Part shown: positions 8,899-16,471 of the stretch, piece by piece
How the letters are laid out: every line of letters begins with the position of its first letter
Position numbering within the stretch: the stretch's first letter is position 1
Assembly: GCA_937891135.1 (NCBI GenBank)
Contig: CALAFB010000070.1
Location: forward strand, 1 to 33,303
From: an uncultured Elusimicrobium sp.
Lineage (GTDB): Bacteria; Elusimicrobiota; Elusimicrobia; Elusimicrobiales; Elusimicrobiaceae
DNA length: 33,303 nucleotides
Direction of reading: 5' to 3'
The notes under the pieces: model-generated
What the model saw: only the letters and a program-made list of their open reading frames with translations
Databases searched by the model: none
Told to the model about the DNA's origin: nothing
Made by a program: the position numbers and the translations under genes

Positions 8899-8904
8899 TA
8901 TAAT
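8899..8904 (+). promoter_or_regulatory. -10 box of the radical SAM/t6A operon
   Basis: A perfect TATAAT ends 17 nt before the ATG at 8922, with AGGAG at 8912-8916 between them. The implied leader is very short but holds a full Shine-Dalgarno sequence. The -35 region is weak. Confidence 0.5.
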
Positions 8905-8921
8905 CTAAAATAGGAGAATTT

Positions 8922-9569
8922 ATGATTATTTCGTCCCCTAAAATTGTATATCGCTTTGGCAACAATGTATATTTAAATATCACAAACCGCTGCCCGAATT
9001 TATGCGTATTTTGCATTAAAACAAAATGGAAAATGGATTTCCACGGCAATAATTTAAACTTAGCTGGGCACGAACCTTCCGCTCCCGAAATTTTAAGTGC
9101 TTTAGAAATAGAACTCAAAAAAGCACCGTTTGATGAGGTGGTATTTTGCGGTTACGGTGAGCCAACCATGCGTTTAGAGGTGCTTTTATTTGTAGCTCAA
9201 ACCTTAAAAGGCTGGCAGGCACAAGCGAAGTTCCCGCCGTTTAAAATCCGTCTAAATACCAACGGATTAGGGGCGCGTATTAACCATAAACCCATTGTGC
9301 CGCAGTTGCGCCAGGTAATAGATAGCGTGAATGTAAGTGTCAATGCGGAAAATGAAACCGTGTGGCAGCAACTGGTTCGCCCGGAAACTGAATACCGAGA
9401 TGCCTACCCGGACGTGTTAGCCTTCTTGCAGGATTGTGTGGAAGCCGGATTTGAAAAGGTTATACTCAGTTGTGTGGAAAATACCGGGGCAGATACCGGG
9501 GCCCTTGCGGTGATGGCCCGGGAATACGGGGCCCAGCTGTATGTACGGAGTTTTTTAGATGAAGACTAA
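8922..9569 (+). CDS. radical SAM protein, TatD-associated type
   Basis: A 215-residue radical S-adenosylmethionine enzyme. The [4Fe-4S] motif CPNLCVFC gives C24, C28 and C31 (CxxxCxxC). It is followed by the SAM-binding FCGYGEPTMR, RLNTNG and SVNAENETVWQQL, all core TIM-barrel features. The short length and IYLNITNRCPNxCxFC-like start are those of the small family often encoded next to TatD nucleases; no tatD is present in this window. AGGAG precedes the ATG. It heads a tightly packed operon, and its last 11 nt overlap the next gene. The substrate is unknown. Confidence 0.85.
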   Translation: MIISSPKIVYRFGNNVYLNITNRCPNLCVFCIKTKWKMDFHGNNLNLAGHEPSAPEILSALEIELKKAPFDEVVFCGYGEPTMRLEVLLFVAQTLKGWQAQAKFPPFKIRLNTNGLGARINHKPIVPQLRQVIDSVNVSVNAENETVWQQLVRPETEYRDAYPDVLAFLQDCVEAGFEKVILSCVENTGADTGALAVMAREYGAQLYVRSFLDED

Positions 9570-10017
9570 ACATACGGGTAATTTGTTTGCGGTGTTTCTG
9601 TTACTATTTATGGGGGCTTTTGTGTGGTTTTTGGCACAAGCCCAGCGGTGGTATTGGTTGTCCAAAAGTACGGTACAGGCGGCGAGTGAAATTGCTCCGC
9701 TTAGTAAGGAAGATATGGCAGCCCGTCTTACACCCATTCCTATGGCTACGGAAAAAGAGGTCAAATATCGTACTTTCTTTTTAACAAGTCCGGGTGCGGA
9801 AAAGGTGGAACTGCGTGGGGATTTTAACCGTTGGGGGAAAGACGTATTGGAACTTGCCCCATATAAAAAAGGGTATTTTGAAACTTCTATTGCGTTGGCC
9901 GCCGGGGAATATCAATATGAATTTGTAGTGGACGGAATTCCCCAGCCGGACCCGGTAAATAAAGACCGCAGGACCCTGCCGGATGGCCGCGAAGTGTGTA
10001 TTAAAACAGTACGCTAA
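9559..10017 (+). CDS. membrane-anchored protein with CBM48/AMPK-type glycogen-binding domain
   Basis: A 152-residue protein with one N-terminal membrane helix (about residues 8-28), a linker, and a C-terminal early-set domain (about 67-145). The domain has the hallmarks of CBM48/AMPK-beta glycogen-binding modules: KVELRGDFNRWG, a central strand YFETSIALAAGEYQYEFVVDG and a QPDPVNKDRR end. No catalytic domain is attached. The N-terminal helix followed by a polar linker suggests that the module faces the periplasm, or the cytoplasm if the orientation is reversed. It overlaps the radical SAM gene by 11 nt and is 7 nt from tsaE. Related CBM48-only proteins occur as regulators or anchors; a role here is not evident. 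Confidence 0.8.
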   Translation: MKTKHTGNLFAVFLLLFMGAFVWFLAQAQRWYWLSKSTVQAASEIAPLSKEDMAARLTPIPMATEKEVKYRTFFLTSPGAEKVELRGDFNRWGKDVLELAPYKKGYFETSIALAAGEYQYEFVVDGIPQPDPVNKDRRTLPDGREVCIKTVR

Positions 10018-10024
10018 GAGAACT

Positions 10025-10501
10025 ATGAAAACGGCCGAACTAACTACTTCTTCCCGGGAACAAACGCTGGCCTTGGCGCGTGTATTTGCCCAGTTGCTAA
10101 CCGGAGGAGAAATTGTATTTTTACGCGGACCGATTGGTGCGGGGAAAACCGTATTTGTAAAAGGCATAGCGGCTGCGTTGGGGCTAAAAAGTTCGCCCAC
10201 GAGTGCCAGTTTTAGTTTGATGAAAAAATACCATCATAAAAGTACGCGTTTATTTCATATTGATTTATTCCGCTTGGAAGAAGGCGAAGTGTTTAATTTG
10301 GGATTTGAAGAAATGTTAGAAGATGAACAGGCGATTATTTTAGCCGAATGGCCGGACCCCGTGCAGCATTTTTTCCCACAGGACCGGTTAGAGATTGATT
10401 TTATCTTACAAAGCGGGGATACGCGTATTTTAAAATTTACTTCTAACGGGCGCGTGTCGGACCGATTATTGGAGGAATTATGCCGGGCTGTACGCTTGTA
10501 A
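10025..10501 (+). CDS. tsaE: tRNA t6A37 threonylcarbamoyl transfer ATPase TsaE
   Basis: TsaE is the ATPase that works with TsaB-TsaD to transfer the threonylcarbamoyl group to A37 of ANN-decoding tRNAs. The P-loop GPIGAGKT is at residues 35-42, followed by SPTSASFSLMKKY, the HIDLFRL Walker B-like segment and the terminal AEWPD motif, all diagnostic. The protein has 158 residues, the usual family size. The ATG at 10025 (MKTAELTT) is preferred over an in-frame start at 9983 that would lie within the previous gene. The end overlaps tsaB by 22 nt, giving a tsaE-tsaB-rimI order common in bacteria. Confidence 0.96.
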   Translation: MKTAELTTSSREQTLALARVFAQLLTGGEIVFLRGPIGAGKTVFVKGIAAALGLKSSPTSASFSLMKKYHHKSTRLFHIDLFRLEEGEVFNLGFEEMLEDEQAIILAEWPDPVQHFFPQDRLEIDFILQSGDTRILKFTSNGRVSDRLLEELCRAVRL

Positions 10502-11166
10502 TGGATACGTCTGCTTCGCCGTTGTTGGTGGCCCTGGAAAAAGATGGAAAAGTTTTTTCTGCCCGCCGGACAGGGATTAAGCAGGAAAAACTGCTGTTTC
10601 CGGTGTTAAACCGCTTGCTGGGGAAGGCAGAGGCTTCTTTGCCGGATATTTCCCGCGTGTTAATTATCCGCGGCCCGGGGCGTTTTACAGGTATCCGTAT
10701 TGCGCTTACGTTTGCTTCTATGATGCAGATGCTCAACCATACCCAAGTGTTAGGGGTAACTTTGTTTGAGGTGCTGGCGTATCAGGCACAGCATACCCGT
10801 TCGTACCCACAATGGTGCAAGCAACATCCGACGGGGCGGTTGGCGGTTGTGTTACATGCCTTCCGGGAAGAATACTTTTTGCAAATTTTGGATGATACCC
10901 ACGCCGGGCCACAATGGTTGGGCCGGGGAGAGTTACTACGCCAGTTGGCGCAGTATCCGCTGCCGCTATTTATCGTGGGGACGGATAGCGGGTTTCAGCC
11001 GTTAGAGGGGCTATTGGAAAATCAATATACGCTAGCTCCGTACCGGGCATGCCGCGTGCAGGCGCGTACGCTTTTGCAGTTAGCACAGGCCGAAATTGGT
11101 ACGGAACAACCGTTAGAGCCGCTTTATTTAAAACCGGCCCGTTTTGAACTAGAGGGGGTAAAATGA
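10480..11166 (+). CDS. tsaB: tRNA t6A37 biosynthesis scaffold TsaB
   Basis: TsaB is the ASKHA-fold partner of TsaD in t6A synthesis. The N-terminus has LVMDTSASPLLVAL (phosphate-1-like strand), then KQEKLLFPVLNRLL and the family signature IIRGPGRFTGIRIALTFA. The C-terminal half is the variable domain. At 228 residues it is of usual length. GGAGGA directly precedes the ATG at 10480 inside tsaE, and the stop overlaps the rimI start as ATGA. TsaD itself is not in this window. Confidence 0.95.
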   Translation: MPGCTLVMDTSASPLLVALEKDGKVFSARRTGIKQEKLLFPVLNRLLGKAEASLPDISRVLIIRGPGRFTGIRIALTFASMMQMLNHTQVLGVTLFEVLAYQAQHTRSYPQWCKQHPTGRLAVVLHAFREEYFLQILDDTHAGPQWLGRGELLRQLAQYPLPLFIVGTDSGFQPLEGLLENQYTLAPYRACRVQARTLLQLAQAEIGTEQPLEPLYLKPARFELEGVK

Positions 11167-11588
11167 ATATTCGTTTAGCAGGAGCGGCCGAGGCCGCTAT
11201 TTTAGCCGCGTTGGATGCAGCTAGTGCATTTAGCGCACATTGGGATACAGCCGGCTGGCAAGGGGAACTGGCTCAGCCTGCTTCCCAGGTATGGTGTGCA
11301 GAGGTAAACGGCCAAATTGCCGGGTTTATTGCATTTCGTGGCGTTGACGGACAATATGAAATTACCAACTTAGTGGTAGACCCCGGGTTTCGCCGCGGTG
11401 GTATTGGGCTGCAGCTGGTGCAGCATGCATTAGAAAAAATTGCATCCGGGGATGTTACGCTGGAAGTACATTCCCAAAACGTCCCTGCCATTAGTTTGTA
11501 TGAAAAAGCCGGGTTTGTCCGCCGGGGGGTACGCAAACAATTTTATAAAGACGGGGCGGACGCACAACTAATGGGTAAACATTTATGA
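11163..11588 (+). CDS. rimI: ribosomal-protein-alanine N-acetyltransferase RimI (GNAT)
   Basis: A 141-residue GNAT acetyltransferase. Motif A reads EITNLVVDPGFRRGGIGLQL (acetyl-CoA pyrophosphate loop RRGGIG), followed by LEVHSQNVPAISLYEKAGF and an RRGVRKQFYKDGADAQLM end. The NxxAxxLYEKxGF-type motif and position directly after tsaB are typical of RimI, which acetylates the N-terminal alanine of ribosomal protein S18. Start and stop are both ATGA-coupled to the neighbours. Confidence 0.9.
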   Translation: MNIRLAGAAEAAILAALDAASAFSAHWDTAGWQGELAQPASQVWCAEVNGQIAGFIAFRGVDGQYEITNLVVDPGFRRGGIGLQLVQHALEKIASGDVTLEVHSQNVPAISLYEKAGFVRRGVRKQFYKDGADAQLMGKHL

Positions 11589-13150
11589 AATGGGGGGCTT
11601 CCTTTTTGTGTTTGTGGCTGGCAGCAACACCGGTAGCGGCGTTGCCTCTCAGCCCGCAAGCCAAACAAGAGGCTTCTTTATTGAACGAATTTTTATCAGT
11701 AGCGTATGCCCAACGGCAAGCCGATCCCAGGCGTTTTGCTAAACTCCGCCGGGCTTTACGCCGTATGCCGGATTCTTATTACCTCAAACAACAATTGGTG
11801 TCAGAGGCCTTGGCCGTAGACGTGGTGGAACTGGCTGATTTATATGCTAGTTATATTCAACAAGAGGATGCCCAAAAAGCTCCGGACGCCTGGGCCGTTT
11901 ATGCGGCTTACCAATGGCGCAAAGGCAATTTACCGGGGGCCGTAGAAGCGTATGAAAAATCCTTGGAATTGGACCCAGATGATGAACGGGTGTTATTTGA
12001 GTATATTACGGTGTTGGTAACGGCCGACCCGGATAAAGCCGCCCTTACGTTGGATAGCCTGGCTAAGAACCGTCCGTTATTTGCAGCGGATATTTATACG
12101 GAAAAGGGCCGGATGTTTTTATTCCATAAACGCTATCAAAAAGCCCTGGAAGCATTTAACCAAGCCGTTGCATTGGCTCCTCAACACACAATGGCGCGTT
12201 TAGGCCGGGCCGATGTATATGAAAAAACAAGCCAGTATTTTTTAATGCTGCATGAATTGGAAGAATTAGATAAACAAGGCGTTGCTAGCGCACAAACGCT
12301 TTCACGCATGGGGGCTGTATACGTGCTAGTGCAGGATTTTCCGCGTGCCGAACACTATTTTAGGCGTGCCAAAGAATTGGAGAACGGTAATTTGCCGGCG
12401 GGTAATTTTTTAGCATTACTGGCCGAGCGGCGGGGGGAGTATGCCCGGGCTATTACGCTTTTGCAGGAAACGGACGACTACATGCGGGACCCGGCCAAAC
12501 AAATCCAAGTTAGTTATTATCAGCGTAAATTAAATGAACCGGAAGAAAGTTTTAAAACGATTTGCCGCACGCATGAACTTTTTCCGGATAATGGCGAAGT
12601 AACGTATTTGTATGCTGTTGCTTTAAACGAACGAAAAAAATATAAAGCGGCGGCCAAGTTATTAGAGCCGCTCGTAGAAAAATTCCCGCAAAGTGAAGAA
12701 GCCCGGTTGCAATATGCGTTTGCCTTGGAAGGTGCCCGCCAATATAAGCAAATGGAAGAACAAATAAATGCCTTGTTAGCGAAAAATCCGAAACACGCCC
12801 CGGCACTTAATTTATTGGCCTTTTCGTTGGCGGAACGCGGGGAGCGGCTGGAGCAAGCGGCTGAATATGCTGCACGGGCGTTGGCCGTTTGGCCGGAAGA
12901 TATGTCATTTATAGACACGCAAGTGTGGATTTTTTATCAACAAGGTAAGTATGAAAAAGCAGTAGATTTAGTGCGTACCTTCCCGGCGAAGTATATTGAG
13001 GATAACCCGGAAATTGCATATCATACCGGGATGATTTACGCTGCAAATGCCCAGCCGGATGTCGCGCGGACCTATTTACAAATGGCCGCGGACGGTGGTT
13101 GGAAACCTGCCCAAAAAGCCCTTAAAAAATTAAAATCATCACAACCTTGA
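11585..13150 (+). CDS. secreted tetratricopeptide-repeat protein
   Basis: A 521-residue protein with an N-terminal signal peptide (hydrophobic FLCLWLAATPVAALP, probable cleavage near residue 20) and TPR-type helical repeats over almost the whole length. Examples are GNLPGAVEAYEKSLELDPDD, KRYQKALEAFNQAVALAPQH and GKYEKAVDLVRTFPAKY. No lipobox cysteine is present, so it is probably periplasmic or surface-exposed. It is the last gene of the tsaE-tsaB-rimI operon, ATGA-coupled to rimI. Such proteins are scaffolds; partners cannot be named. It ends one base before the convergent broken pilin. Confidence 0.87.
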   Translation: MKWGASFLCLWLAATPVAALPLSPQAKQEASLLNEFLSVAYAQRQADPRRFAKLRRALRRMPDSYYLKQQLVSEALAVDVVELADLYASYIQQEDAQKAPDAWAVYAAYQWRKGNLPGAVEAYEKSLELDPDDERVLFEYITVLVTADPDKAALTLDSLAKNRPLFAADIYTEKGRMFLFHKRYQKALEAFNQAVALAPQHTMARLGRADVYEKTSQYFLMLHELEELDKQGVASAQTLSRMGAVYVLVQDFPRAEHYFRRAKELENGNLPAGNFLALLAERRGEYARAITLLQETDDYMRDPAKQIQVSYYQRKLNEPEESFKTICRTHELFPDNGEVTYLYAVALNERKKYKAAAKLLEPLVEKFPQSEEARLQYAFALEGARQYKQMEEQINALLAKNPKHAPALNLLAFSLAERGERLEQAAEYAARALAVWPEDMSFIDTQVWIFYQQGKYEKAVDLVRTFPAKYIEDNPEIAYHTGMIYAANAQPDVARTYLQMAADGGWKPAQKALKKLKSSQP

Positions 13151-13151
13151 A

Positions 13152-13696
13152 CTATAACTTCCAAGCAAACAATATATTGGTGCTTTGGTGATCAGGATTG
13201 TATTTCCCGCTCTCTTGTTGGCAAATTTGTGCTTGTAAAGAAGATAAATCAGTTGTATAGGCCACGCATAATCTTTTTCCTCTTAGTTCTACGGAAGGAT
13301 GTTGTTGCAAATAAATTTGATACCTCATATTGCTATTTTCTTGTGTACATTGTACAAACGTATCCGTACTAGAAATACCTATCGTACAGAACCCCCAATC
13401 ATATTGATAATTGTTACTAGAACTTGTATTCAATTTGTCGCTGGGCATATGCTGGGCATATCTAGTAGCAGGTTAGCAAATTGGTTTGTATAATTCCCGT
13501 GCTCTAGGTAATAGATTTCTTCCGCTTGGGCAATACTGCTAGTAAGGTCTTTCAGGGAAGTATACCGGCTTTTTATGATGGCCTTTTGGTATTGCGGTAA
13601 GGCTACCGCTGCCAGGATGCCGATAATGAGCACAACGACTAATAGTTCAATGAGGGTAAACCCGTGGGTGAGCCCCCTCATCCGGGCTTTGCCCAC
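13152..13696 (-). pseudogene. type IV pilin-like gene, frameshifted by an 11-bp duplication
   Basis: Prepilin with the class III-type cleavage/methylation motif G-FTLIELLVVVLIIG and PQYQKAIIKSRYTSL. The frame starting at GTG 13696 (or ATG 13681) stops at 13430 after 88 codons. The remaining half continues in another frame from 13448 to 13152 (MPSDKLNTSS to ILFAWKL). The shift is exactly explained by the 11-bp tandem repeat at 13440-13461: deleting one copy gives 534 nt, 177 codons, the same length as the intact pilin at 19837-20370. The upstream side is also abnormal, because the original leader and start codon lie about 290 bp away beyond a block of palindromic repeats. Pseudogene is the simplest reading; slippage-based switching of the repeat is possible. 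Confidence 0.88.
13440..13461. repeat. perfect 11-bp tandem duplication causing the pilin frameshift
   Basis: GCTGGGCATAT occurs twice head to tail (13440-13450 and 13451-13461). The flanking bases differ, so the unit is exactly 11 bp. One copy encodes, on the minus strand, the junction LLLDMPSDKLN; two copies give LLLDMPSICPATN followed by a stop. Confidence 0.95.
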
Positions 13697-13984
13697 CTTC
13701 TCCCTCTAGGGAGAAGGGGACAACAACCTCCTCATTCCGGTGCTAACACCCTTGGCCTTTCCCCTTAGGAGGAAGGAAACGAACTGTTTACCTCTCCCTT
13801 GAGGGAGAGGGTGACCCGTAGGGGCGGGTAAGGGGGTATTTCTAAAAAAAGACGTTATTCCGTAATTGATACGGGAGCTACCACGCAGGTTGTTTCGTAA
13901 CGCTAACAGCAAGCGTTGAAGATGCTGAATCAAGTTCAGCATGACTTTATTTTTTATAACAACATCCTTCTCTATTTGCGTATG
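13670..13984. repeat. block of palindromic repeats inserted in the pilin locus
   Basis: Several dispersed-repeat-like palindromes lie side by side. CCTTCTCCCT-CT-AGGGAGAAGG spans 13696-13717, an imperfect CCTTTCCCC/GGAGGAAGG unit lies at about 13756-13776, and CCTCTCCCT-TG-AGGGAGAGG spans 13791-13810. An AACGCT/AGCGTT hairpin lies at about 13899-13917 and ATGCTGAA-tcaag-TTCAGCAT at 13922-13942. The flanks of the first and third units (CCGGGCTTTGCCCACC side and GGTGACCCGTAGGGGCGGG side) are themselves roughly inverted, as in paired REP/BIME or MITE-like elements. No coding capacity is credible. The block separates the leader and start of the pilin from its body. Confidence 0.75.
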
Positions 13985-14011
13985 ACCCCGCCGGGCATTT
14001 GTTTGGTTCAT
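13985..14011 (-). pseudogene. stranded start codon and leader peptide of the broken pilin
   Basis: Directly downstream of the structured leader, a good ribosome-binding site (CAGGAGA) precedes ATG at 14011 encoding MNQTNARRG, which looks like a prepilin leader peptide ending at the cleavage glycine. The reading frame then enters the palindromic-repeat block instead of continuing to FTLIE. The pilin body resumes at about 13666. It fits an insertion at the leader/mature boundary. Confidence 0.65.
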
Positions 14012-14274
14012 ATTTATTCTCCTGTGTTTATCTGCTTTGGAAAATAAATAACGGCTGCACATGCGGGCTTCTAGAAGGTAGCCGGTACAAACAGCCGTAG
14101 TTCTCCGTTTTAAATGGAAAACACTCAGCACCCGGCAACAGGCTCATGACTTCCTATTACCGAGTGCCTTATACGACCGCTTTTGGCCTTCTAGAATGTT
14201 TACACTACATACCCGTATTCCGCATACGGTTCCAAAAACAGATTTCAAATTTTCTTTACTGCCCTTCTATTATA
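14012..14274 (-). promoter_or_regulatory. structured pilin 5' leader RNA, copy 1 (with -10 box)
   Basis: The minus-strand leader starts after TATAAT at 14269-14274. It contains the shared block TGTTTTTGGAACC (UUUUUGG at 14232-14238) that can pair with CCAAAA at 14181-14186. A hairpin CCGTAT/ATACGG follows, then a long hairpin GGCACTCGG.../...CCGGGTGCT. Next come the invariant CTACGGCTGTT (near 14090-14100) and a terminal stem ACGGCTG/CAGCCGT (14092-14098 with 14051-14057) followed by TATTTATTTT. The segment TTCTAGAAGG (14187-14196) is perfectly complementary to CCTTCTAGAA (14069-14078) in the loop of the terminal stem. The same architecture occurs before the other two pilins. Confidence 0.8.
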
Positions 14275-14348
14275 ATATATTTTCTGCCAAATTGGGGACG
14301 GAGTGGAGGATATGTTTTTGAGAGGGCTACCCCTTCGGGGTTGGTTTA

Positions 14349-14357
14349 TGATACAAT
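14349..14357 (+). promoter_or_regulatory. extended -10, possibly giving a leaderless symporter transcript
   Basis: TGATACAAT ends 7 nt before the ATG at 14365, so transcription would begin at or next to the start codon. No Shine-Dalgarno sequence precedes that ATG. A small hairpin with a TTCG loop (ACCCC-TTCG-GGGT, about 14329-14341) lies just upstream of the element. Confidence 0.45.
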
Positions 14358-14364
14358 AAATGAA

Positions 14365-15786
14365 ATGTTAGCCGAATTAACGACAGTTTCTTATTTTACG
14401 TGGGTGGATTGGTGCGTGTTTGGGGCGGTATTAGTGGCTACCGCAGCTGCGGCTGTGTACGGTTCCTGGCGGTTAAAAAAGAACCGCAACCGTCCGTCTT
14501 CGTTAGATTATTTGTTAATGGGGCGTCAGTTAACACTTCCTTTGTTTGTGGCTACCATGGTGGCGACTTGGTACGGCGGTATTTTTGCTGTCAATGAAAT
14601 TACCTTTAATTACGGAATTTATAATTTTGTAACGCAGGGCGTATTTTGGTACGCGGCGTATTTGGTGTTTGCGTTTGTGATTGCCAAACGCTTGGCGCGT
14701 TATTCGTCCTATACCTTGCCGGATTTGACCGCCCAGATGTTTGGCCCTAAGTCAGCTAAAGTGTCTGCTGTTTTAACATTTTGTTATATTGCTCCGGTAG
14801 CGTATGTGTTGTCTTTAGGAATGTTTTTGCACATGGTATTTGGTATTAGCGTACTGGCCGGAATGATTTGGGGAACACTATTTGTAGGATTATATAGCGC
14901 GTGGGGCGGGTTGCGCTCGGTCGTGTTTTCGGACATTGTGCAATTTTTTGTGATGTGTAGTGCGGTAGGGTTAGTGGTGGTGTTTTCCGTGGGGCATTTT
15001 GGCGGGTTATCTTTTTTAAAAGCGAATTTGCCGGCTTCCCATTTTACGCTTACAGGGGGGGAAACGTGGCTCAGCACGCTTATTTGGGGGTTTATTGCGT
15101 TTTCCACCTTAATTGACCCGAGTTTTTACCAACGCTGTTTTGCGGCGCGTTCCCCGAAGGTCGTTCAAAAAGGGATTTTAATTTCTACGGTCATTTGGTT
15201 TTTGTTTGATTTTTGTACGACGACGGGCTCTTTGTACGCGCGTGCGGTGTTGCCGCAGGCCGAGCCGGGCCAAGCGTATTTTTTCTATGCCATTCAACTT
15301 TTACCCGTGGGACTTCGCGGTTTTTTTGCCGCGGGGATTTTATCCATTATTTTATCTACTTTAAATTCATTTTTATTTATTGCGGCCAATACGCTTAGTT
15401 TTGATTTACTACGCAGCCGTTTTAAAAATGTGGTGCTCTCGAACCGGATTGCCGTGTTTGCGGTGGGGGCGTTTTCTATTGTAATGGCTCAGTTTTTTCA
15501 TGGCAGTTTTAAAGAAATTTGGTTGGTGCTGGGGTCTTATTTTTCGGCGTGTTTACTAGTACCTATTTTAATGGGATATGCTGCCCCGCACCGGATTTCG
15601 GACCGGTTATTTGTATGGTCTACTACCTTAAGCGCGGCGGCCATGACGGTGTGGTATGTGTTGCCCCGCTATGCCCTTGTGCAAGCGGTGGACCCTTTTT
15701 ATATTGGCATTGTAGTCAGCGTAATTGTGATTTTAATTGGGAGGAAACCGACAAGTGCAGACGTCTCGCATATTACTGATTGGTAA
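14365..15786 (+). CDS. sodium:solute symporter (SSS family), possible thiamine transporter
   Basis: A 473-residue membrane protein with about 13 helices. It has the sodium/solute symporter family pattern: DYLLMGRQLTLPLFVATMVATWYGG (helix 1 region), YSAWGGLRSVVFSDIVQF (the family GG..AV..TD..Q region) and STLIDPSFYQRCFAARS. The long upstream extension of the frame is rejected because it runs through the pilin leader. ATG 14365 (MLAELTTVSYFTW) begins just before the first helix. The 3' end overlaps the thiamine pyrophosphokinase gene by 32 nt, so the two are cotranslated. SSS proteins linked to thiamine genes have been proposed as thiamine carriers (ThiV-type); that specificity is inferred from context only. 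No TPP riboswitch is seen upstream. Confidence 0.88.
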   Translation: MLAELTTVSYFTWVDWCVFGAVLVATAAAAVYGSWRLKKNRNRPSSLDYLLMGRQLTLPLFVATMVATWYGGIFAVNEITFNYGIYNFVTQGVFWYAAYLVFAFVIAKRLARYSSYTLPDLTAQMFGPKSAKVSAVLTFCYIAPVAYVLSLGMFLHMVFGISVLAGMIWGTLFVGLYSAWGGLRSVVFSDIVQFFVMCSAVGLVVVFSVGHFGGLSFLKANLPASHFTLTGGETWLSTLIWGFIAFSTLIDPSFYQRCFAARSPKVVQKGILISTVIWFLFDFCTTTGSLYARAVLPQAEPGQAYFFYAIQLLPVGLRGFFAAGILSIILSTLNSFLFIAANTLSFDLLRSRFKNVVLSNRIAVFAVGAFSIVMAQFFHGSFKEIWLVLGSYFSACLLVPILMGYAAPHRISDRLFVWSTTLSAAAMTVWYVLPRYALVQAVDPFYIGIVVSVIVILIGRKPTSADVSHITDW

Positions 15787-16378
15787 TGGGGAAGCGGTTT
15801 CGGCCCGATTACTGAAACAATTGGCCCGGCAAGCAGATTATGTGCTGGCCGTGGACGGCGGTGCGGATAATGCCCTGGCAAGCGGGGTCATGCCGGATGG
15901 GGTGATTGGGGATTTGGATTCGGTTTCTACGCGCACCAAAAAACAACTGACAGACCGCATGTTGCATATTCCTACGCAAGAAAATACGGATTTGGAAAAA
16001 GCCCTGTTGTGGACGCACAAACATCATTTTACACATGCCACATTGGTAGGGTTTGTGGGAGACCGGTGGGATTTTTGTATGGGGAATGTATTGTTTTTGG
16101 CGTCTTATGCGCGCAAAATAGATTTGACGCTAGCCGGGGACGGTTGGCGGATGGATTTTTTAACCCGCGGGGCGACGTTTTCCACAAAGTTAAAAAAACG
16201 CGTGAGTTTAATTCCGCTTACGCGCTGCACAGGCGTTACGTTAACGGGGCTCCAATATCCGTTAGCGGGGGCTACCTTGCCCGTGGGTACGACGCGCTCG
16301 TTAAGTAATGAAACGGCGGACAACGAATTTGGGGTGCAACTTTCCCGCGGCATTTTGCTAGTGTACCGCGAAGTGTAA
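15755..16378 (+). CDS. thiN: thiamine pyrophosphokinase
   Basis: Converts thiamine to thiamine diphosphate with ATP. The diagnostic aspartate motifs are VLAVDGGADNAL, DGVIGDLDSV and ENTDLEKALLWT, followed by the VGFVGDRWDFCMGN stretch and a C-terminal beta domain (LPLAGATLPVGTTRSLSNE) with the SNE thiamine-binding segment. At about 207 residues it is of normal length. I choose GTG at 15755 because GGAGG lies 10 nt upstream; a TTG at 15737 would overlap that ribosome-binding site. The coding start lies within the symporter gene. The pair implies uptake plus activation of external thiamine. Confidence 0.92.
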   Translation: MQTSRILLIGNGEAVSARLLKQLARQADYVLAVDGGADNALASGVMPDGVIGDLDSVSTRTKKQLTDRMLHIPTQENTDLEKALLWTHKHHFTHATLVGFVGDRWDFCMGNVLFLASYARKIDLTLAGDGWRMDFLTRGATFSTKLKKRVSLIPLTRCTGVTLTGLQYPLAGATLPVGTTRSLSNETADNEFGVQLSRGILLVYREV

Positions 16379-16471
16379 TTTGTCTACAAAATTTTCCACA
16401 CATTTATTTAATTTTTATACAATATATACTTGTTATTTATGCTGCAGCTAAAAGGAGATTTTTAGAAAGAA

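Noticed and set aside
13706..14131. 141-codon frame over the palindromic block
   Set aside because: Apart from the short MNQTNARRG start it translates palindromic repeats and has no protein-like composition.
14012..14274. Pilin leaders as c-di-GMP (GEMM) riboswitches, which are known upstream of pilin-type genes
   Set aside because: I cannot find the GEMM core (the conserved GACGCAAAGCC-type segment with tetraloop and receptor) in any of the three leaders. The conserved blocks here are different.
14312..14359. Short leader peptide with a good GGAGGA site before the symporter
   Set aside because: Only 15 codons with no conserved feature. It lies upstream of the predicted transcript start, so it cannot be supported.
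14146..14364. 73-codon N-terminal extension of the SSS symporter frame
   Set aside because: It runs antisense through the conserved pilin leader, is not symporter-like, and the ATG at 14365 directly precedes the first family helix with a -10 element upstream.
14290..14364. TPP riboswitch before the symporter/thiN pair
   Set aside because: The region is only about 75 nt and lacks the CUGAGA-type core.
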